Assembly: GCA_964392245.1 (NCBI GenBank)
Contig: CAYMOX010000013.1
Coordinates: 20,585 to 84,584, forward strand
Reading direction: 5' to 3'
Origin: JAAUUJ01 sp964392245
Lineage (GTDB): Bacteria; Cyanobacteriota; Cyanobacteriia; Thermostichales; Thermostichaceae
DNA length: 64,000 nt
Each line of letters opens with the position of its first letter. Position 1 is the first letter of the stretch. Below the pieces are notes generated by a model. It was not told the DNA's origin. It searched no databases and saw only the letters and a program-made list of their open reading frames with translations. Below, piece by piece: positions 52,025 through 61,770 of the stretch. A program made the position numbers and the translations under genes.

Positions 52025-53621
52025 TCTGCCGCTGGAGTTGCACCAAGGCCAGATTGTAGGCAATGATCGAGTTGGATAAATTGCCCCGAGCAGTGGTCAG
52101 CGCGCTTTCGGCTGCAATGACATCGGTCTGAGTCCCGACTCCCGCTTGAAACCTCAGACGCGCCAGCCGCAAACTTTCTTCCGCCGAAGTGATGGCAGTT
52201 TTTGAGGAATCAATGGCCTGTCGGCTATTAATTAAGGTGAAGAAAGCATCTTCAACGGTCCGGCGGATCTGGTTGCGGGTTTGTTCAAAGGTACGGGCGG
52301 CGGTCAGGGCATCAATGTCAAATCCTTGAGCTACGGCATTCGAGGCTCCATCATCAAACCAGGTCCAGTTGAAGTTGGCTCCGGCAGAATAGCCCGTATC
52401 TGTACTGTTGCGCACCTGAATATCACCGCCGAAGTCGAAGGTTGCAAACAGGTTGACCTGGGGTTGGATACTGGCAATGGCGCTGCGGGCCTGATCCTTT
52501 GCCTGTTCAAGCAGACGCCGCTGGATTTCCAATTCAGGACGATTATTCAATGCCAGAATAATGGTATTCTCCAATGTTAACTCCCAGATCCCCTGGGGTT
52601 GAATCGGATCGATGACATCCACATCTGTTGGAATCGAGAAGTTCAGCTGTTCTGCTAATGCTCGTTGAGCTAACTGCTGGTCGTTTTGTGCCCTGATCAG
52701 GGTTTGACGGTTATTAGCAAGTTCCGTTTCTGCCTGCAGCACACTGAAACGAGTTCCTAATCCTGCTCGCTCCTGAGCCTGAGCATCCCTTAAACTGGCC
52801 AGAGAACTTTCCACAGAGGCCTCATTGATGGCCACAAGCGCATTCGCCTGCTGTACCTGGTAGTAAGCAGTAGCTACCGCTAACTTGGTATCCTGAGTCA
52901 CTTGATCCAGGCGCAGTTCAGCGATATCCACAGCTTCCTGGGCGGACTCGACAGCAGCAGAGCGACGACCACTGTCCAGAAAGGTGTAATCCAGGCGCAG
53001 GAGAGAAGCGGAAATTCGGCTGGAATCTTCTACAAAGGGGCTCCCTCCGGTAGGGGGTTGGTTATAAAGGTAAGACCAGGTGGTGGAGAGTGTAGGAGAA
53101 AAAGCGGCCAGGGCCTGGTCCAGAGTGGTCTCGGCTCTCAGAATGGCCAGACGAGCCTGTTCTACACCCAGGTTTTGTGCCACTGCCAGATCGAGGGCTT
53201 GGTCCAAAGATAGACCTTCAACTCTTTCGATCCTCACCTGCAAGGGATCTTCTGGGACGATCAACTCTTCGGAAGTGCTGGCATCCCCTAACTCTGGAGA
53301 GGGGGAGGGGGGAGGAGCATCTTCAGGGACCGTCAGATCGGGGGGAAGGGGTGGAGTGATTACATCTCCACTGGGTAAGCCTTTAACCAGAGATTCCTCC
53401 AGAGATTCTCCAATTTCTGAAACCGGCTCAGCCTCTGACTCCATTGGCTCTTCTGATTCAGAGTCGGTTGCCGTTGGATCCTGTGAGAGGATCTGGGCAG
53501 AAGCTGGAAGGACGCCCACCCATGAGCTCAAGGCTAAGCACACGATCAGCTGGCACAGAGAATCCACCTTGCGGCGAGACCTGGAGAGGGGAAGAGACAA
53601 CAACAAAGGAACGGATCTCAT
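52011..53621 (-). CDS. TolC-like outer-membrane efflux protein
   Basis: 536 residues. The signal peptide (LIVCLALSSWVGVLPASAQ) is followed by an acidic Ser/Glu/Pro-rich segment of about 100 residues and the two-repeat TolC region (LDQALDLAVAQNLGVEQARLAILRAETTLDQALAAFSPTL; SAVESAQEAVDIAELRLDQVTQDTKLAVATAYYQVQQ). It ends in helical repeats. It forms the trimeric outer-membrane duct for efflux or type I secretion. No adjacent HlyD or ABC partner is present. The long Pro/Ser-rich N-terminal segment is a cyanobacterial trait. Confidence 0.9.
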   Translation of the reverse strand: MRSVPLLLSLPLSRSRRKVDSLCQLIVCLALSSWVGVLPASAQILSQDPTATDSESEEPMESEAEPVSEIGESLEESLVKGLPSGDVITPPLPPDLTVPEDAPPPSPSPELGDASTSEELIVPEDPLQVRIERVEGLSLDQALDLAVAQNLGVEQARLAILRAETTLDQALAAFSPTLSTTWSYLYNQPPTGGSPFVEDSSRISASLLRLDYTFLDSGRRSAAVESAQEAVDIAELRLDQVTQDTKLAVATAYYQVQQANALVAINEASVESSLASLRDAQAQERAGLGTRFSVLQAETELANNRQTLIRAQNDQQLAQRALAEQLNFSIPTDVDVIDPIQPQGIWELTLENTIILALNNRPELEIQRRLLEQAKDQARSAIASIQPQVNLFATFDFGGDIQVRNSTDTGYSAGANFNWTWFDDGASNAVAQGFDIDALTAARTFEQTRNQIRRTVEDAFFTLINSRQAIDSSKTAITSAEESLRLARLRFQAGVGTQTDVIAAESALTTARGNLSNSIIAYNLALVQLQRQINQL

Positions 53622-53766
53622 CCATCACACCTGCGAACACCACCATCTAATAGTGATACCTCACACTTGCCTCTCAACACAGGCTTTTTTCCACAGCTAT
53701 AGTCATTCAGACATGAATTCTGCTCATACCATGACTTCAACTTACAAATTTTGACAAGTTAATCAA

Positions 53767-53838
53767 CTCCCCGGGTAGGATTCGAACCTACGACCAATCG
53801 GTTAACAGCCGACCGCTCTACCACTGAGCTACCGAGGA
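53767..53838 (-). tRNA. tRNA-Asn (anticodon GTT)
   Basis: On the minus strand a 72-nt cloverleaf: acceptor TCCTCGG pairing with CCGGGGA, D arm GCTCAGTGGTAGAGC, anticodon loop CTGTTAA with GTT, and T loop GGTTCGAATCC. No 3' CCA is encoded. Isolated from other tRNAs. Confidence 0.95.
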
Positions 53839-53924
53839 TTGCTGGTGCGTATACTAACCTAATGGATCAAAGGACGTCCTGGCAAGTGTATTTTGCAATC
53901 ACCGACCAGAAGGAGGGTCGAGGC

Positions 53925-54671
53925 TTACTGAGGATAGGGGTAGTGGTGGCCTTCCTCAAAGCCGGAAAAAGAGGACTGGGATTCAGCGGACTCTGGATCA
54001 GAACCCTGAGATGGAAACCAGGCGGAGGCAAGAGCCTGGTGTAGGGCTTGGGTCAACCGCCCAGCAACTTGCTTATCCTGCTGGGGATCTGCAAGGAGGG
54101 AGGCATCAGACATAAACTGGGACACTTTAAGAGGAGGAAGAATCAGGATCTCAACAGTGGCACCACGAATAGCTTCAGGGTTGTAGCGAATTACGATGGG
54201 TAAGATCTGCAAAGCAAGTTGGTACTTGCGCTCCATATTGACCGCCATTCTGCCCAGGCCAGGCTTGAGGGGGCCTAGATGATCACGAATGCCTCCTTCA
54301 GGAAAGATGACAACGGGTTCTCCAGCCTGAAGTAAACTCACCATGGCATAGATGGAGGAGGGCTTGGTTTGCTCCCGATCAATGGGAATTGCCCCTAAAC
54401 GGCGCATGAACCAGCCCTGCAATCCTTTGAATTCTGTAGTAGTGGCCACAAAGCGAAGGGGCTGTGGAGTGAGGAGAGCTAGGAGCAAAGGATCCCAACG
54501 GCTACAGTGTTTAGGGGCCAGGATCAATCCCTTGTCACTTTGGGGCCAGTTGTCTTCACCATAAATATGGATATGGAAAATACTGTGCAGCAGAAACCGA
54601 TTCAGCGGCATGAGAAGTCGGAACAATCCCAGCCATAGATGATCCTTAGTGTTACGAATTTGACCAGGCAT
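53925..54671 (-). CDS. 1-acyl-sn-glycerol-3-phosphate acyltransferase (PlsC family)
   Basis: 248 residues from ATG 54669-54671; an upstream TTG would add 13. The H-x4-D catalytic motif is KHCSRWDP, with GAIPIDR and VIFPEGGIRDHLGP, the PlsC signatures. It transfers an acyl group to lysophosphatidate in membrane-lipid synthesis. Membrane-associated but with no strong signal. Downstream of the tRNA-Asn gene, same strand. Confidence 0.9.
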   Translation of the reverse strand: MPGQIRNTKDHLWLGLFRLLMPLNRFLLHSIFHIHIYGEDNWPQSDKGLILAPKHCSRWDPLLLALLTPQPLRFVATTTEFKGLQGWFMRRLGAIPIDREQTKPSSIYAMVSLLQAGEPVVIFPEGGIRDHLGPLKPGLGRMAVNMERKYQLALQILPIVIRYNPEAIRGATVEILILPPLKVSQFMSDASLLADPQQDKQVAGRLTQALHQALASAWFPSQGSDPESAESQSSFSGFEEGHHYPYPQ

Positions 54672-54827
54672 AGCCGATTGGTAAGGGCAGATTTGCCTAG
54701 AATACAGCAATCTTCAGGGCACCTGCCCAATCTCCTTCAGGATGAGAGATGAAAGCCCTAACAGTTTAACTTCTGCAATCTCCTGATCCATGAGTGAGGA
54801 TGGAGACATTGTGAGCATTGCACTGGC

Positions 54828-55748
54828 ATGGATGTTCTGGAGACAAGAGATCTAAGTAAAGGGTATTTATCGGGCCGGCAGCGCATAGAAGCAGTTCGGG
54901 GGGTGTCACTGCAGTTGCGAGCAGGCGAGGTGCTGGCTTTTCTGGGGCCGAATGGAGCCGGGAAGACCACCACGATCAAGATGATTGCCGGACTGATCTA
55001 TCCGGATCAGGGATGGGTCCGTATTGCAGGTCAGGATCCTTTTCGTGAACCTCAAGCGTTGGGGCAGGTGGGGGCGGTGCTAGAGGGAAACCGCAACATC
55101 TACTGGCGTCTGACCCCAATCCAGAATCTGGAATACTTTGGTGTGTTGAAGGGATTATCTCGCCGCGTGGCCAGGGAACGGGGGCTGACCCTCCTAGAAC
55201 GTTTTGATCTGATCCAGAAGCGTCAGGTGGTGGTGAGTAAGCTCTCGCGGGGCATGCAACAAAAGCTGGCAATCGCTGTGGCTCTCATCCACGATCCCAA
55301 ACTGCTGCTGCTGGATGAGCCCACTTTAGGGTTAGATGTCCAGGCCACCGAAACTGTGAAGACCCTGATCCGGGAAGTAGCCAGAGAAGGACGAGGCATT
55401 CTGCTCACCACCCATCAGCTCAATATTGCCGAGGAACTATCCGACCGGGTGAGCATTATTCAGCAGGGGCAAATCACGGTGGAGGCGTCGACGCGAGAGC
55501 TCATCCGACAGTTTTCGGGCTCAACCTTTGTGATCGAGGTGGCCTCAGAGATCGATCCAGTGCGAGTCAAGATCCTGGAGTCGCTGGGGGCGAAGATCCA
55601 GGGGCAGCATCGGGTGACCTACCTGGGTTCCACAGCAGGAGTGTATGCGGTCCTGGCCAGTCTGAAGCCACTGCCTTTGCTCTCCATGAGCCGCGATCAG
55701 GCAGATCTGACGCAGGTGTTTTTGAAACTGGTGCAATCTCATGCTTGA
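54828..55748 (+). CDS. ABC transporter ATP-binding protein
   Basis: 306 residues. Walker A is GPNGAGKTTTIK, the signature KLSRGMQQKLAIAV, Walker B LLLLDEPTLGLD and the H-loop LTTHQL. The C-terminal 85-residue extension is typical of ABC-2 exporters (CcmA/NodI group). It overlaps its permease by 8 bp and powers it. Substrate is unknown; drug, lipid or polysaccharide are possibilities. Confidence 0.93.
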   Translation: MDVLETRDLSKGYLSGRQRIEAVRGVSLQLRAGEVLAFLGPNGAGKTTTIKMIAGLIYPDQGWVRIAGQDPFREPQALGQVGAVLEGNRNIYWRLTPIQNLEYFGVLKGLSRRVARERGLTLLERFDLIQKRQVVVSKLSRGMQQKLAIAVALIHDPKLLLLDEPTLGLDVQATETVKTLIREVAREGRGILLTTHQLNIAEELSDRVSIIQQGQITVEASTRELIRQFSGSTFVIEVASEIDPVRVKILESLGAKIQGQHRVTYLGSTAGVYAVLASLKPLPLLSMSRDQADLTQVFLKLVQSHA

Positions 55749-56514
55749 GCTGTTTTGGGCGGAGCTGAAGCGGACCTGGCTGGAGTTCATCCGCTATCCG
55801 GCGGAGGCGATAGGGGGGGTAGCCATTATTACGATTGTCTTCTACGGCCTGTTCCTGGGGGCTCAGTACATGGCGGGTCCCGCCTCCCAGTTTGGGGATC
55901 GTCTGGATGCGATTGTCATTGGCTATGTCCTCTGGACCCTGGTGGTGTTTGTGATTGTGGATATTGCCCTCAACCTGCAGTTAGAGACCCAGACAGGCAC
56001 CCTGGAGCAGGTCCTCCTCTCCCCCTTCGGCGCACCCCAGATCTTTTTTGCCAGAGCCGTGGCCAGCTTGACGCTGCGGTTGGCCCTGATCCTCTCGATT
56101 TTGCTCATCATCATGGGATTGACGGGCAGTCGTGTCAGTTTCCCTCTGACGCTATTGCTTCCTCTGGGGAGTGTGATTACGGGGGCCTATGGTCTGGCCT
56201 TTGTGGTCGGATCGCTGGCGTTGCTCTTTAAACGGATCCAGCAATTGGTGGGCATTTTTCAGTTTGGCTTGCTCTTTCTCATGGCCACCCCCACGGAAGA
56301 ATGGAGCGGTCGAGCCGGAGCTTTAGCCCAGCTGTTGCCTATGACCGGGGGAGCGGGATTGTTGCGAGATCTGATGGCCCGCGGAGAACCCCTGGATGCA
56401 GGGCGATGGGTGATCTCCATGGGTGTGGGTCTGGTCTATCTGGGGCTGGGGTTACTGTGCTTTCGCTGGGCCGTGGAGCAGGCCAAACGGCGGGGGATCC
56501 TGGGGAGTTATTGA
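55741..56514 (+). CDS. ABC-2 type transporter permease
   Basis: 257 residues with six hydrophobic segments (GGVAIITIVFYGLFLGAQ, VLWTLVVFVIVDIAL, LALILSILLIIMGL and others). The conserved ABC-2 ETQTGTLEQVLLSPFG motif before helix 3 contacts the ATPase. Partner of the ATPase gene it overlaps. Ends 78 bp before valS. Confidence 0.9.
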   Translation: MLELFWAELKRTWLEFIRYPAEAIGGVAIITIVFYGLFLGAQYMAGPASQFGDRLDAIVIGYVLWTLVVFVIVDIALNLQLETQTGTLEQVLLSPFGAPQIFFARAVASLTLRLALILSILLIIMGLTGSRVSFPLTLLLPLGSVITGAYGLAFVVGSLALLFKRIQQLVGIFQFGLLFLMATPTEEWSGRAGALAQLLPMTGGAGLLRDLMARGEPLDAGRWVISMGVGLVYLGLGLLCFRWAVEQAKRRGILGSY

Positions 56515-56592
56515 GCCGGATGCTGCCAATCCCGACTGCTGAGAAATGCTGCTACCCTATTGGTTATGCCTGCTCCTGACTGATGGACCTCC

Positions 56593-59319
56593 ATGACTGT
56601 CGCGTCACCCTCCCTGCCCACCCAATACAATCCCTTTGAAACCGAACCCCGTTGGCAGCGTTTTTGGGAAGAGCAAGGATTGTACGTGGCGGATCCGGAG
56701 AAGCCTGGGCCTGTGTTTAGCATGGTGCTTCCCCCTCCCAATGTGACCGGGAATCTGCACATGGGCCATGCTTTTGCCTTTACCCTGCCGGATGTGGTGA
56801 CGCGTTATAAGCGCATGCAGGGCTATAACGTCCTCTGGTTGCCGGGGACGGATCACGCTTCGATTGCGGTGCACACCATTCTGGAGCGACAGCTGCGTCA
56901 GGAGGGCAAGACCCGCTACGACCTGGGGCGAGAAGCCTTTTTGCAAAGAGCCTGGGAATGGAAAGTTCAATCGCAGGGCACCATCACCGGACAGCTACGC
57001 CGCCTGGGACTGTCTCTAGACTGGTCTCGAGAGCGCTTCACCATGGACGAAGGCCTCAACCGTGCCGTGATCACTGCCTTTCTGCGGCTATACGAAGCAG
57101 GCCTGATCTATCGGGGGGAGTATCTGGTCAACTGGTGTCCGGCTAGTCTCTCCGCGGTCTCGGATATTGAAGTGGAAGAGAAGGAAGTCAAGGGACATCT
57201 CTGGCATTTCCGTTACCCCCTGGCCGAGGATCCCAGTCAGTATCTGGTGGTAGCCACCACCCGTCCCGAAACCATGCTGGGGGATACCGCCGTAGCTGTG
57301 AATCCCGAGGACCCTCGCTACCAGCACCTAATTGGCCAGCAGATCCGCTTACCTATCCAGGAGCGATTGATCCCGATCATCGGCGATAGCTACGTGGATC
57401 CCGCCTTTGGCTCCGGTTGTGTCAAGATCACGCCTGCCCATGATCACAATGACTTTGAAGTGGGCAAGCGCCACCATTTGCCCTTTATTAATGTCATGAA
57501 TAAGGACGGCACTCTCAATGCCGCCGGGGCTCCCTTTACGGGTCTGGATCGGTTTGCAGCCCGGAAACAGGTGGTGCAGTGGTTCCAGGATCATGAGCTG
57601 CTGGAGAAGATTGAAGACTATACCCACACCGTGCCCCACAGTGATCGAGGCGGGGTTCCCGTAGAACCGTTGCTCTCGATCCAGTGGTTTTGTGATGTCA
57701 GTGGCATGGCGCAGCAGTGTTTGCAGGCAGAGAGGGAAGAGCAATCCCCCCGCTTTATCCCGGAACGGTGGAGCAAGGTGTACACCGACTGGCTGGAGCG
57801 GATCCGACCCTGGTGCATCTCTCGACAGCTGTGGTGGGGTCACCAGATCCCAGCCTGGTATCCGCTTCAGAAGGGTCAGCTTCCCGCCGATCCCCAGACC
57901 TATATTGTGGCGGCCACAGAGGCAGAGGCCTATGCGAAAGCACAACAACTCTACGGCCCGGAGGTCCAGCTGCAGCGGGATCCGGATGTGCTGGACACCT
58001 GGTTTTCTTCCGGGTTGTGGCCCTTCTCCACTCTGGGCTGGCCAGAAGAGACACCGGATCTGCAGCGCTATTTTCCCAATACCCTCATGTCCACCGGGTT
58101 TGACATTATCTTTTTCTGGGTAGCCCGCATGACCATGATGGGCACTCAACTGGGCAAGGTCATGCCATTTCAGGATGTCTACATTAATGGTCTGGTGCGG
58201 GATGAGCATGGGGCCAAGATGTCCAAGTCCAAGGGCAACGGCATCGATCCTCTGGACCTGATGGACAAATATGGCACAGATGCCCTGCGCTACACCCTGG
58301 TGAAGGAGGTGGTGGGGGCTGGACAGGATGTTCGCCTGTCCTATGACCGCAAAACAGGCGAATCTGCATCGGTTGAGGCCTCCCGCAACTTTGCCAACAA
58401 GATCTGGAATGCCTCCCGCTTTGTACTGATGAATCTGGATGGGCAAACCCCCGCTGTCCTCGGTTCCCCAGATCCCGAACAGCTGGAGCTGAGTGATCGC
58501 TGGATCCTTTCGCGCCTCCATTCCACCACTGCAGCGATTCATCAGGAACTGGAATCCTATGGTCTGGGGGAAGGAGCCCGACTGCTCTACAGCCTAATCT
58601 GGGATGACTTTTGCGACTGGTATATTGAACTGGTCAAACCCCGCCTGCGCTCCTCTGGGCAGACTGCTACTGTCGCGCGGCAGGTGCTGGCCACCGTCCT
58701 GGAGTCGATCCTGCGGCTGCTGCACCCCTGGATGCCCCACATCACTGAGGAGATCTGGCAAACCCTGACTCAGGCCCAGGAGCAGACCTCAATTTCGCTA
58801 CAGCCCTATCCCCAGGCGGATCCGGTTCTGATGGTTACGGATCTGGAGCAGGATTTCAGTTTGGTGATTCAGGCGATCCGTGTGTTGCGCAATCTGCGGG
58901 TGGAGGCAGGGCTCAAACCTCAGCAAACCATGACCGCCATTCTGCAGAGCCAGGATCAAGGAGAACGACAGATCCTCACCCAGGCTATGGAGTACATTAA
59001 GGATCTGGCCCGAGCTGAGGAGGTATCCATCCTGGCCAAGCTGGAAGAGGAACCCAAGCAGGTGGCCGCGGGCGTGGTGGGCACCGTGCAGGTCTTGATC
59101 CCGCTGGCGGGCTTGGTGGATCTGGAGGCTCTGCGAGCAAAACTGACCAAGGATCTGACGAAAATCGCCCAAGAGATCACGGCGATCCAGGCGCGTCTGG
59201 ACAATCCTAATTTTGTGGATAAAGCTCCGGAGGAAGTGGTAGAAACCAACCGCTCTCAGCTGCAGGAACTGCAACAACAACAACAGATCCTGAAATATCG
59301 CCTGGAGCGTTTAGGGTAG
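56593..59319 (+). CDS. valS: Valyl-tRNA synthetase
   Basis: 908 residues, the usual size. The class I signatures are NLHMGHAFAF (HIGH) and KMSKSKGNGIDPLD (KMSKS). A CP1 editing domain lies between (TTRPETMLGDTAVAVNPED, TPAHDHNDF). The C-terminal anticodon domain ends in a coiled coil (LTKDLTKIAQEITAIQARL, QLQELQQQQQILKYRLERL) that binds the tRNA corner. No leader attenuator or T-box is visible upstream. Confidence 0.97.
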   Translation: MTVASPSLPTQYNPFETEPRWQRFWEEQGLYVADPEKPGPVFSMVLPPPNVTGNLHMGHAFAFTLPDVVTRYKRMQGYNVLWLPGTDHASIAVHTILERQLRQEGKTRYDLGREAFLQRAWEWKVQSQGTITGQLRRLGLSLDWSRERFTMDEGLNRAVITAFLRLYEAGLIYRGEYLVNWCPASLSAVSDIEVEEKEVKGHLWHFRYPLAEDPSQYLVVATTRPETMLGDTAVAVNPEDPRYQHLIGQQIRLPIQERLIPIIGDSYVDPAFGSGCVKITPAHDHNDFEVGKRHHLPFINVMNKDGTLNAAGAPFTGLDRFAARKQVVQWFQDHELLEKIEDYTHTVPHSDRGGVPVEPLLSIQWFCDVSGMAQQCLQAEREEQSPRFIPERWSKVYTDWLERIRPWCISRQLWWGHQIPAWYPLQKGQLPADPQTYIVAATEAEAYAKAQQLYGPEVQLQRDPDVLDTWFSSGLWPFSTLGWPEETPDLQRYFPNTLMSTGFDIIFFWVARMTMMGTQLGKVMPFQDVYINGLVRDEHGAKMSKSKGNGIDPLDLMDKYGTDALRYTLVKEVVGAGQDVRLSYDRKTGESASVEASRNFANKIWNASRFVLMNLDGQTPAVLGSPDPEQLELSDRWILSRLHSTTAAIHQELESYGLGEGARLLYSLIWDDFCDWYIELVKPRLRSSGQTATVARQVLATVLESILRLLHPWMPHITEEIWQTLTQAQEQTSISLQPYPQADPVLMVTDLEQDFSLVIQAIRVLRNLRVEAGLKPQQTMTAILQSQDQGERQILTQAMEYIKDLARAEEVSILAKLEEEPKQVAAGVVGTVQVLIPLAGLVDLEALRAKLTKDLTKIAQEITAIQARLDNPNFVDKAPEEVVETNRSQLQELQQQQQILKYRLERLG

Positions 59320-59535
59320 ATCTGGAAATGACGGAACGGAAAGACTTTCCTAAACAACTTTTTTGATCATTAGGGAATAAATTCATTCAGCAAGTTGGTC
59401 GGTGAGAAATCTCCTCTGCAGAATCGAGATAAGGCAAGGTTTTTGGCTTTGCATCCCAGGCCCTGGGTCAGTTAAGTGAGTGCTCCAGAGCTACCGAATC
59501 AACAGTAAAAAATGTAACCAGTGTCAGGCTCCATC

Positions 59536-60441
59536 ATGAGCGATCCTTCTCCCCCTTCAGATCTGGATACCGCATGGAAGGAGACGCTGGATCTCTATTT
59601 CGAACCTTTCCTGACCTTCCTCTTTCCATCCGCTCACGCAGCGATCAACTGGGATCAGTCAGTTGAGTTTCTAGACAAAGAATTTCAGGACTTGATCCCT
59701 GATGCGGAGATCGGTCGCCGTTATGCTGACAAATTGGTGAAAGCTTGGCTCAGTAACGGAGAGGAAGCTTTTATCCTCATTCATGTGGAGGTGCAATCTC
59801 AGGAAGATCGTGGCTTTGCAGAACGCATGTTTGTCTACCACTACCGGATCTTTGATTACTACCAGAAGCGGGTGATGAGTCTGGCCGTGCTGGGGGATGA
59901 AAACTCCAAGTGGCGACCGGATCAGTATTGCTACACTCTGGCGGGATGTGAATTGAGCTTGAAATTCCCTATCGTCAAGTTGATCGATTATGAGCAGAGA
60001 TGGTCTGAGCTAGAAACGTCGGATAACCCGATGGCGGTTGTGGTTATGGCTCACCTGAGATCCAGAACAACCAAATCGGATGCCCAAGCCCGCAAGCAGT
60101 GGAAATGGATCTTGACCCGACGATTATACGAGAGGGGTTACAGTCGAGAGGATGTGGTTCGCTTATTCCGCGTGATAGATCGGATAATGGCATTACCATC
60201 TAACCTTAAGCGACAATTTAAGGAAGAGTTAGAACAATACGAGAGGGAGGAGCAGATGCCAATCATCAGCAGTATGGAAGAACTGGCCAGAGAAGAAGGG
60301 ATCCAGATTGGTGAACAACGAGGGATCCAACAAATGGTGATCAAATTGCTGCAAGAAAATGTATCAATTGAGATCATTGCCAAAACTTCTGGCCTATCGG
60401 TGGAAGAGATCTTGGAATTGCAGAATCAACTGGAAAAATGA
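59536..60441 (+). CDS. Rpn-family PD-(D/E)XK nuclease, paralogue
   Basis: 301 residues from ATG 59536. It is very close along its whole length to the protein at 29450-30409 (RRYADKLVKAWLSNG, FILIHVEVQSQED, VYHYRIFDYYQKRVM), but nucleotide differences are spread throughout, so the duplication is old. The octapeptide region is short here (EEGIQIGEQRGIQ), about two and a half units fewer. It ends in IIAKTSGLSVEEILEL. It opens the right-hand accessory zone after valS. Confidence 0.82.
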   Translation: MSDPSPPSDLDTAWKETLDLYFEPFLTFLFPSAHAAINWDQSVEFLDKEFQDLIPDAEIGRRYADKLVKAWLSNGEEAFILIHVEVQSQEDRGFAERMFVYHYRIFDYYQKRVMSLAVLGDENSKWRPDQYCYTLAGCELSLKFPIVKLIDYEQRWSELETSDNPMAVVVMAHLRSRTTKSDAQARKQWKWILTRRLYERGYSREDVVRLFRVIDRIMALPSNLKRQFKEELEQYEREEQMPIISSMEELAREEGIQIGEQRGIQQMVIKLLQENVSIEIIAKTSGLSVEEILELQNQLEK

Positions 60442-60819
60442 AGATTATCTCCAGTCATCCAGCTACCAAACCTGACATTCTTTGATCCCTATTATTCTTT
60501 GGGATCTTGATATAGGCTATTCCAGCCCAACCATACTAGAAAGCAGCGTTGAGTACGGATCTATAGGAAAGAGTAAAAGATCGAGGCAATTTAGATAAAA
60601 CAAGTTAAGCTTGAAGATAGCTTGAGAATTTTCTTTTTTACTTGTATATGTATGACTCAAGGAGATGTCAAGAAACTGGTTAGAGTCTATAACAAACGCT
60701 AACTCAAAAATGAAGTGCATCACCCAGGAGGGCCTTCCCCAGAAGGACTCACAGAGGTAATCTAATTGGGAATACATGAGCTGGTGGCAGACGGTTGCGC
60801 TTCCGGAGGCGTGACAGGA
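60442..60819. other. Non-coding gap after the Rpn paralogue
   Basis: About 380 bp, noticeably AT-rich, with stops in all frames. It contains T-runs such as TTTTCTTTTTTAC near 60628. No gene, terminator stem of quality, or repeat could be defended. Confidence 0.4.
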
Positions 60820-60939
60820 TCATTTGCAGGATCCTCCTGACGCTGGCTGATCCAGAACAAGGACAGCCGCAAGGGCTGAGAGGAAACCCAGAAGGATGAT
60901 CCCAAAAAATCGGATAGGTATGTGTTGGCAGAAAGCCAT
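60820..60939 (-). CDS. Possible translationally coupled 39-residue membrane peptide
   Basis: The ATG (60937-60939) starts two bases after the TAA of the gene at 60942-61736. The product begins MAFCQHIPIRFFGIILLGFL, continues as one hydrophobic helix and ends SGGSCK. It may be reinitiation-coupled to the upstream gene. The shifted frame over the same bases is also open (FWISQRQED...), so a frameshifted longer protein is an alternative. Confidence 0.35.
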   Translation of the reverse strand: MAFCQHIPIRFFGIILLGFLSALAAVLVLDQPASGGSCK

Positions 60940-60941
60940 GG

Positions 60942-61736
60942 TTAACCTTGCAGTTCGCTGCGCCGATCCAGTTCTGGAAACCAGTAGGTCACGGCTCCCG
61001 TCTCCGGATCATTTTCTGGAAGCACATAACCCCGATGGATCAGATCCTGCAGTTCCGTCTCAATTTTCTGCAAAGACAGTCCTGTAGCCATCATCGCTTC
61101 AGTCATCGTGATCCGGCCCTGGCGCTGACTGGCGGTTTGCAAAATCAGCTGCAGTGCACTCCCGGGAGTCCCTTTCTGACCTGGTGAAACCATTAACTGA
61201 TTCTGGACCACCTGAACATACTCTTCGGCTGCCGCCATATCCTGTCGCCGTCCCCTCAGGATTACAGTCACCACCTGCTGCCCGGAACGTTGCGGCTGCC
61301 ACAATTGTTGGACCTCCGTCAGGATCCCCTGCAAAGTTCGCTGCCAGGGTACTGCATTGGGGTTGTCCTCCCCCGAGAGGAGATGGCGTTCCGCCAGGGT
61401 AATGACAATGATCGGGATGGGTTTGAGGAGGCGAAGGGCTTGCCAGAATCCTATCCCCATAACCAATCCCAGGCAGATCAGAGACCAGGTCGTTGACCAT
61501 CCCGCAAGAGCAATACTGAGGGTCCCCAGAACAAGCAAAGGAAACAAAGCGACTGCAATTTCTCCCCAAAAACGTTCCCGCTCCAGCCGAATGGAGATCA
61601 CAGCCGCAAGGGGATAGTCACGGTGGCGGCCCAGAGAGGGTGAAACAGCCTGTCGACAGATGAGGCGCTGTTCGGTCACCACTCCAAAGGCATTGTCCAG
61701 TAGGGCTCGCTCACGGGGTGCTAGGGCCATCCACAT
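60942..61736 (-). CDS. Membrane protein with C-terminal winged-helix-like domain
   Basis: 264 residues. The N-terminal ~50 residues are basic and precede two hydrophobic helices (EIAVALFPLLVLGTLSIALAGW, LICLGLVMGIGFW). A soluble domain with alpha/beta character (VVTVILRGRRQDM) follows. The C-terminus reads GRITMTEAMMATGLSLQKIETELQDLIHRGYV, a winged-helix or processing-type helix pair seen at the ends of several cyanobacterial proteins. Family and function unknown. Two possible starts lie six bases apart (61736 and 61730). Confidence 0.65.
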   Translation of the reverse strand: MWMALAPRERALLDNAFGVVTEQRLICRQAVSPSLGRHRDYPLAAVISIRLERERFWGEIAVALFPLLVLGTLSIALAGWSTTWSLICLGLVMGIGFWQALRLLKPIPIIVITLAERHLLSGEDNPNAVPWQRTLQGILTEVQQLWQPQRSGQQVVTVILRGRRQDMAAAEEYVQVVQNQLMVSPGQKGTPGSALQLILQTASQRQGRITMTEAMMATGLSLQKIETELQDLIHRGYVLPENDPETGAVTYWFPELDRRSELQG

Positions 61737-61770
61737 TCCCTCTCTCTACAGCTATCCTAATGCCGACGGC

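Noticed and set aside
56515..56592. T-box or attenuator leader upstream of valS
   Set aside because: The gap is only 78 bp and shows no specifier or antiterminator bulge. Cyanobacteria do not generally use T-boxes.
57349..58542. A 397-codon minus-strand frame opposite valS
   Set aside because: It lies wholly within valS, which has every synthetase motif in frame. The antisense product has no domain, so it is a shadow of third-position bias.
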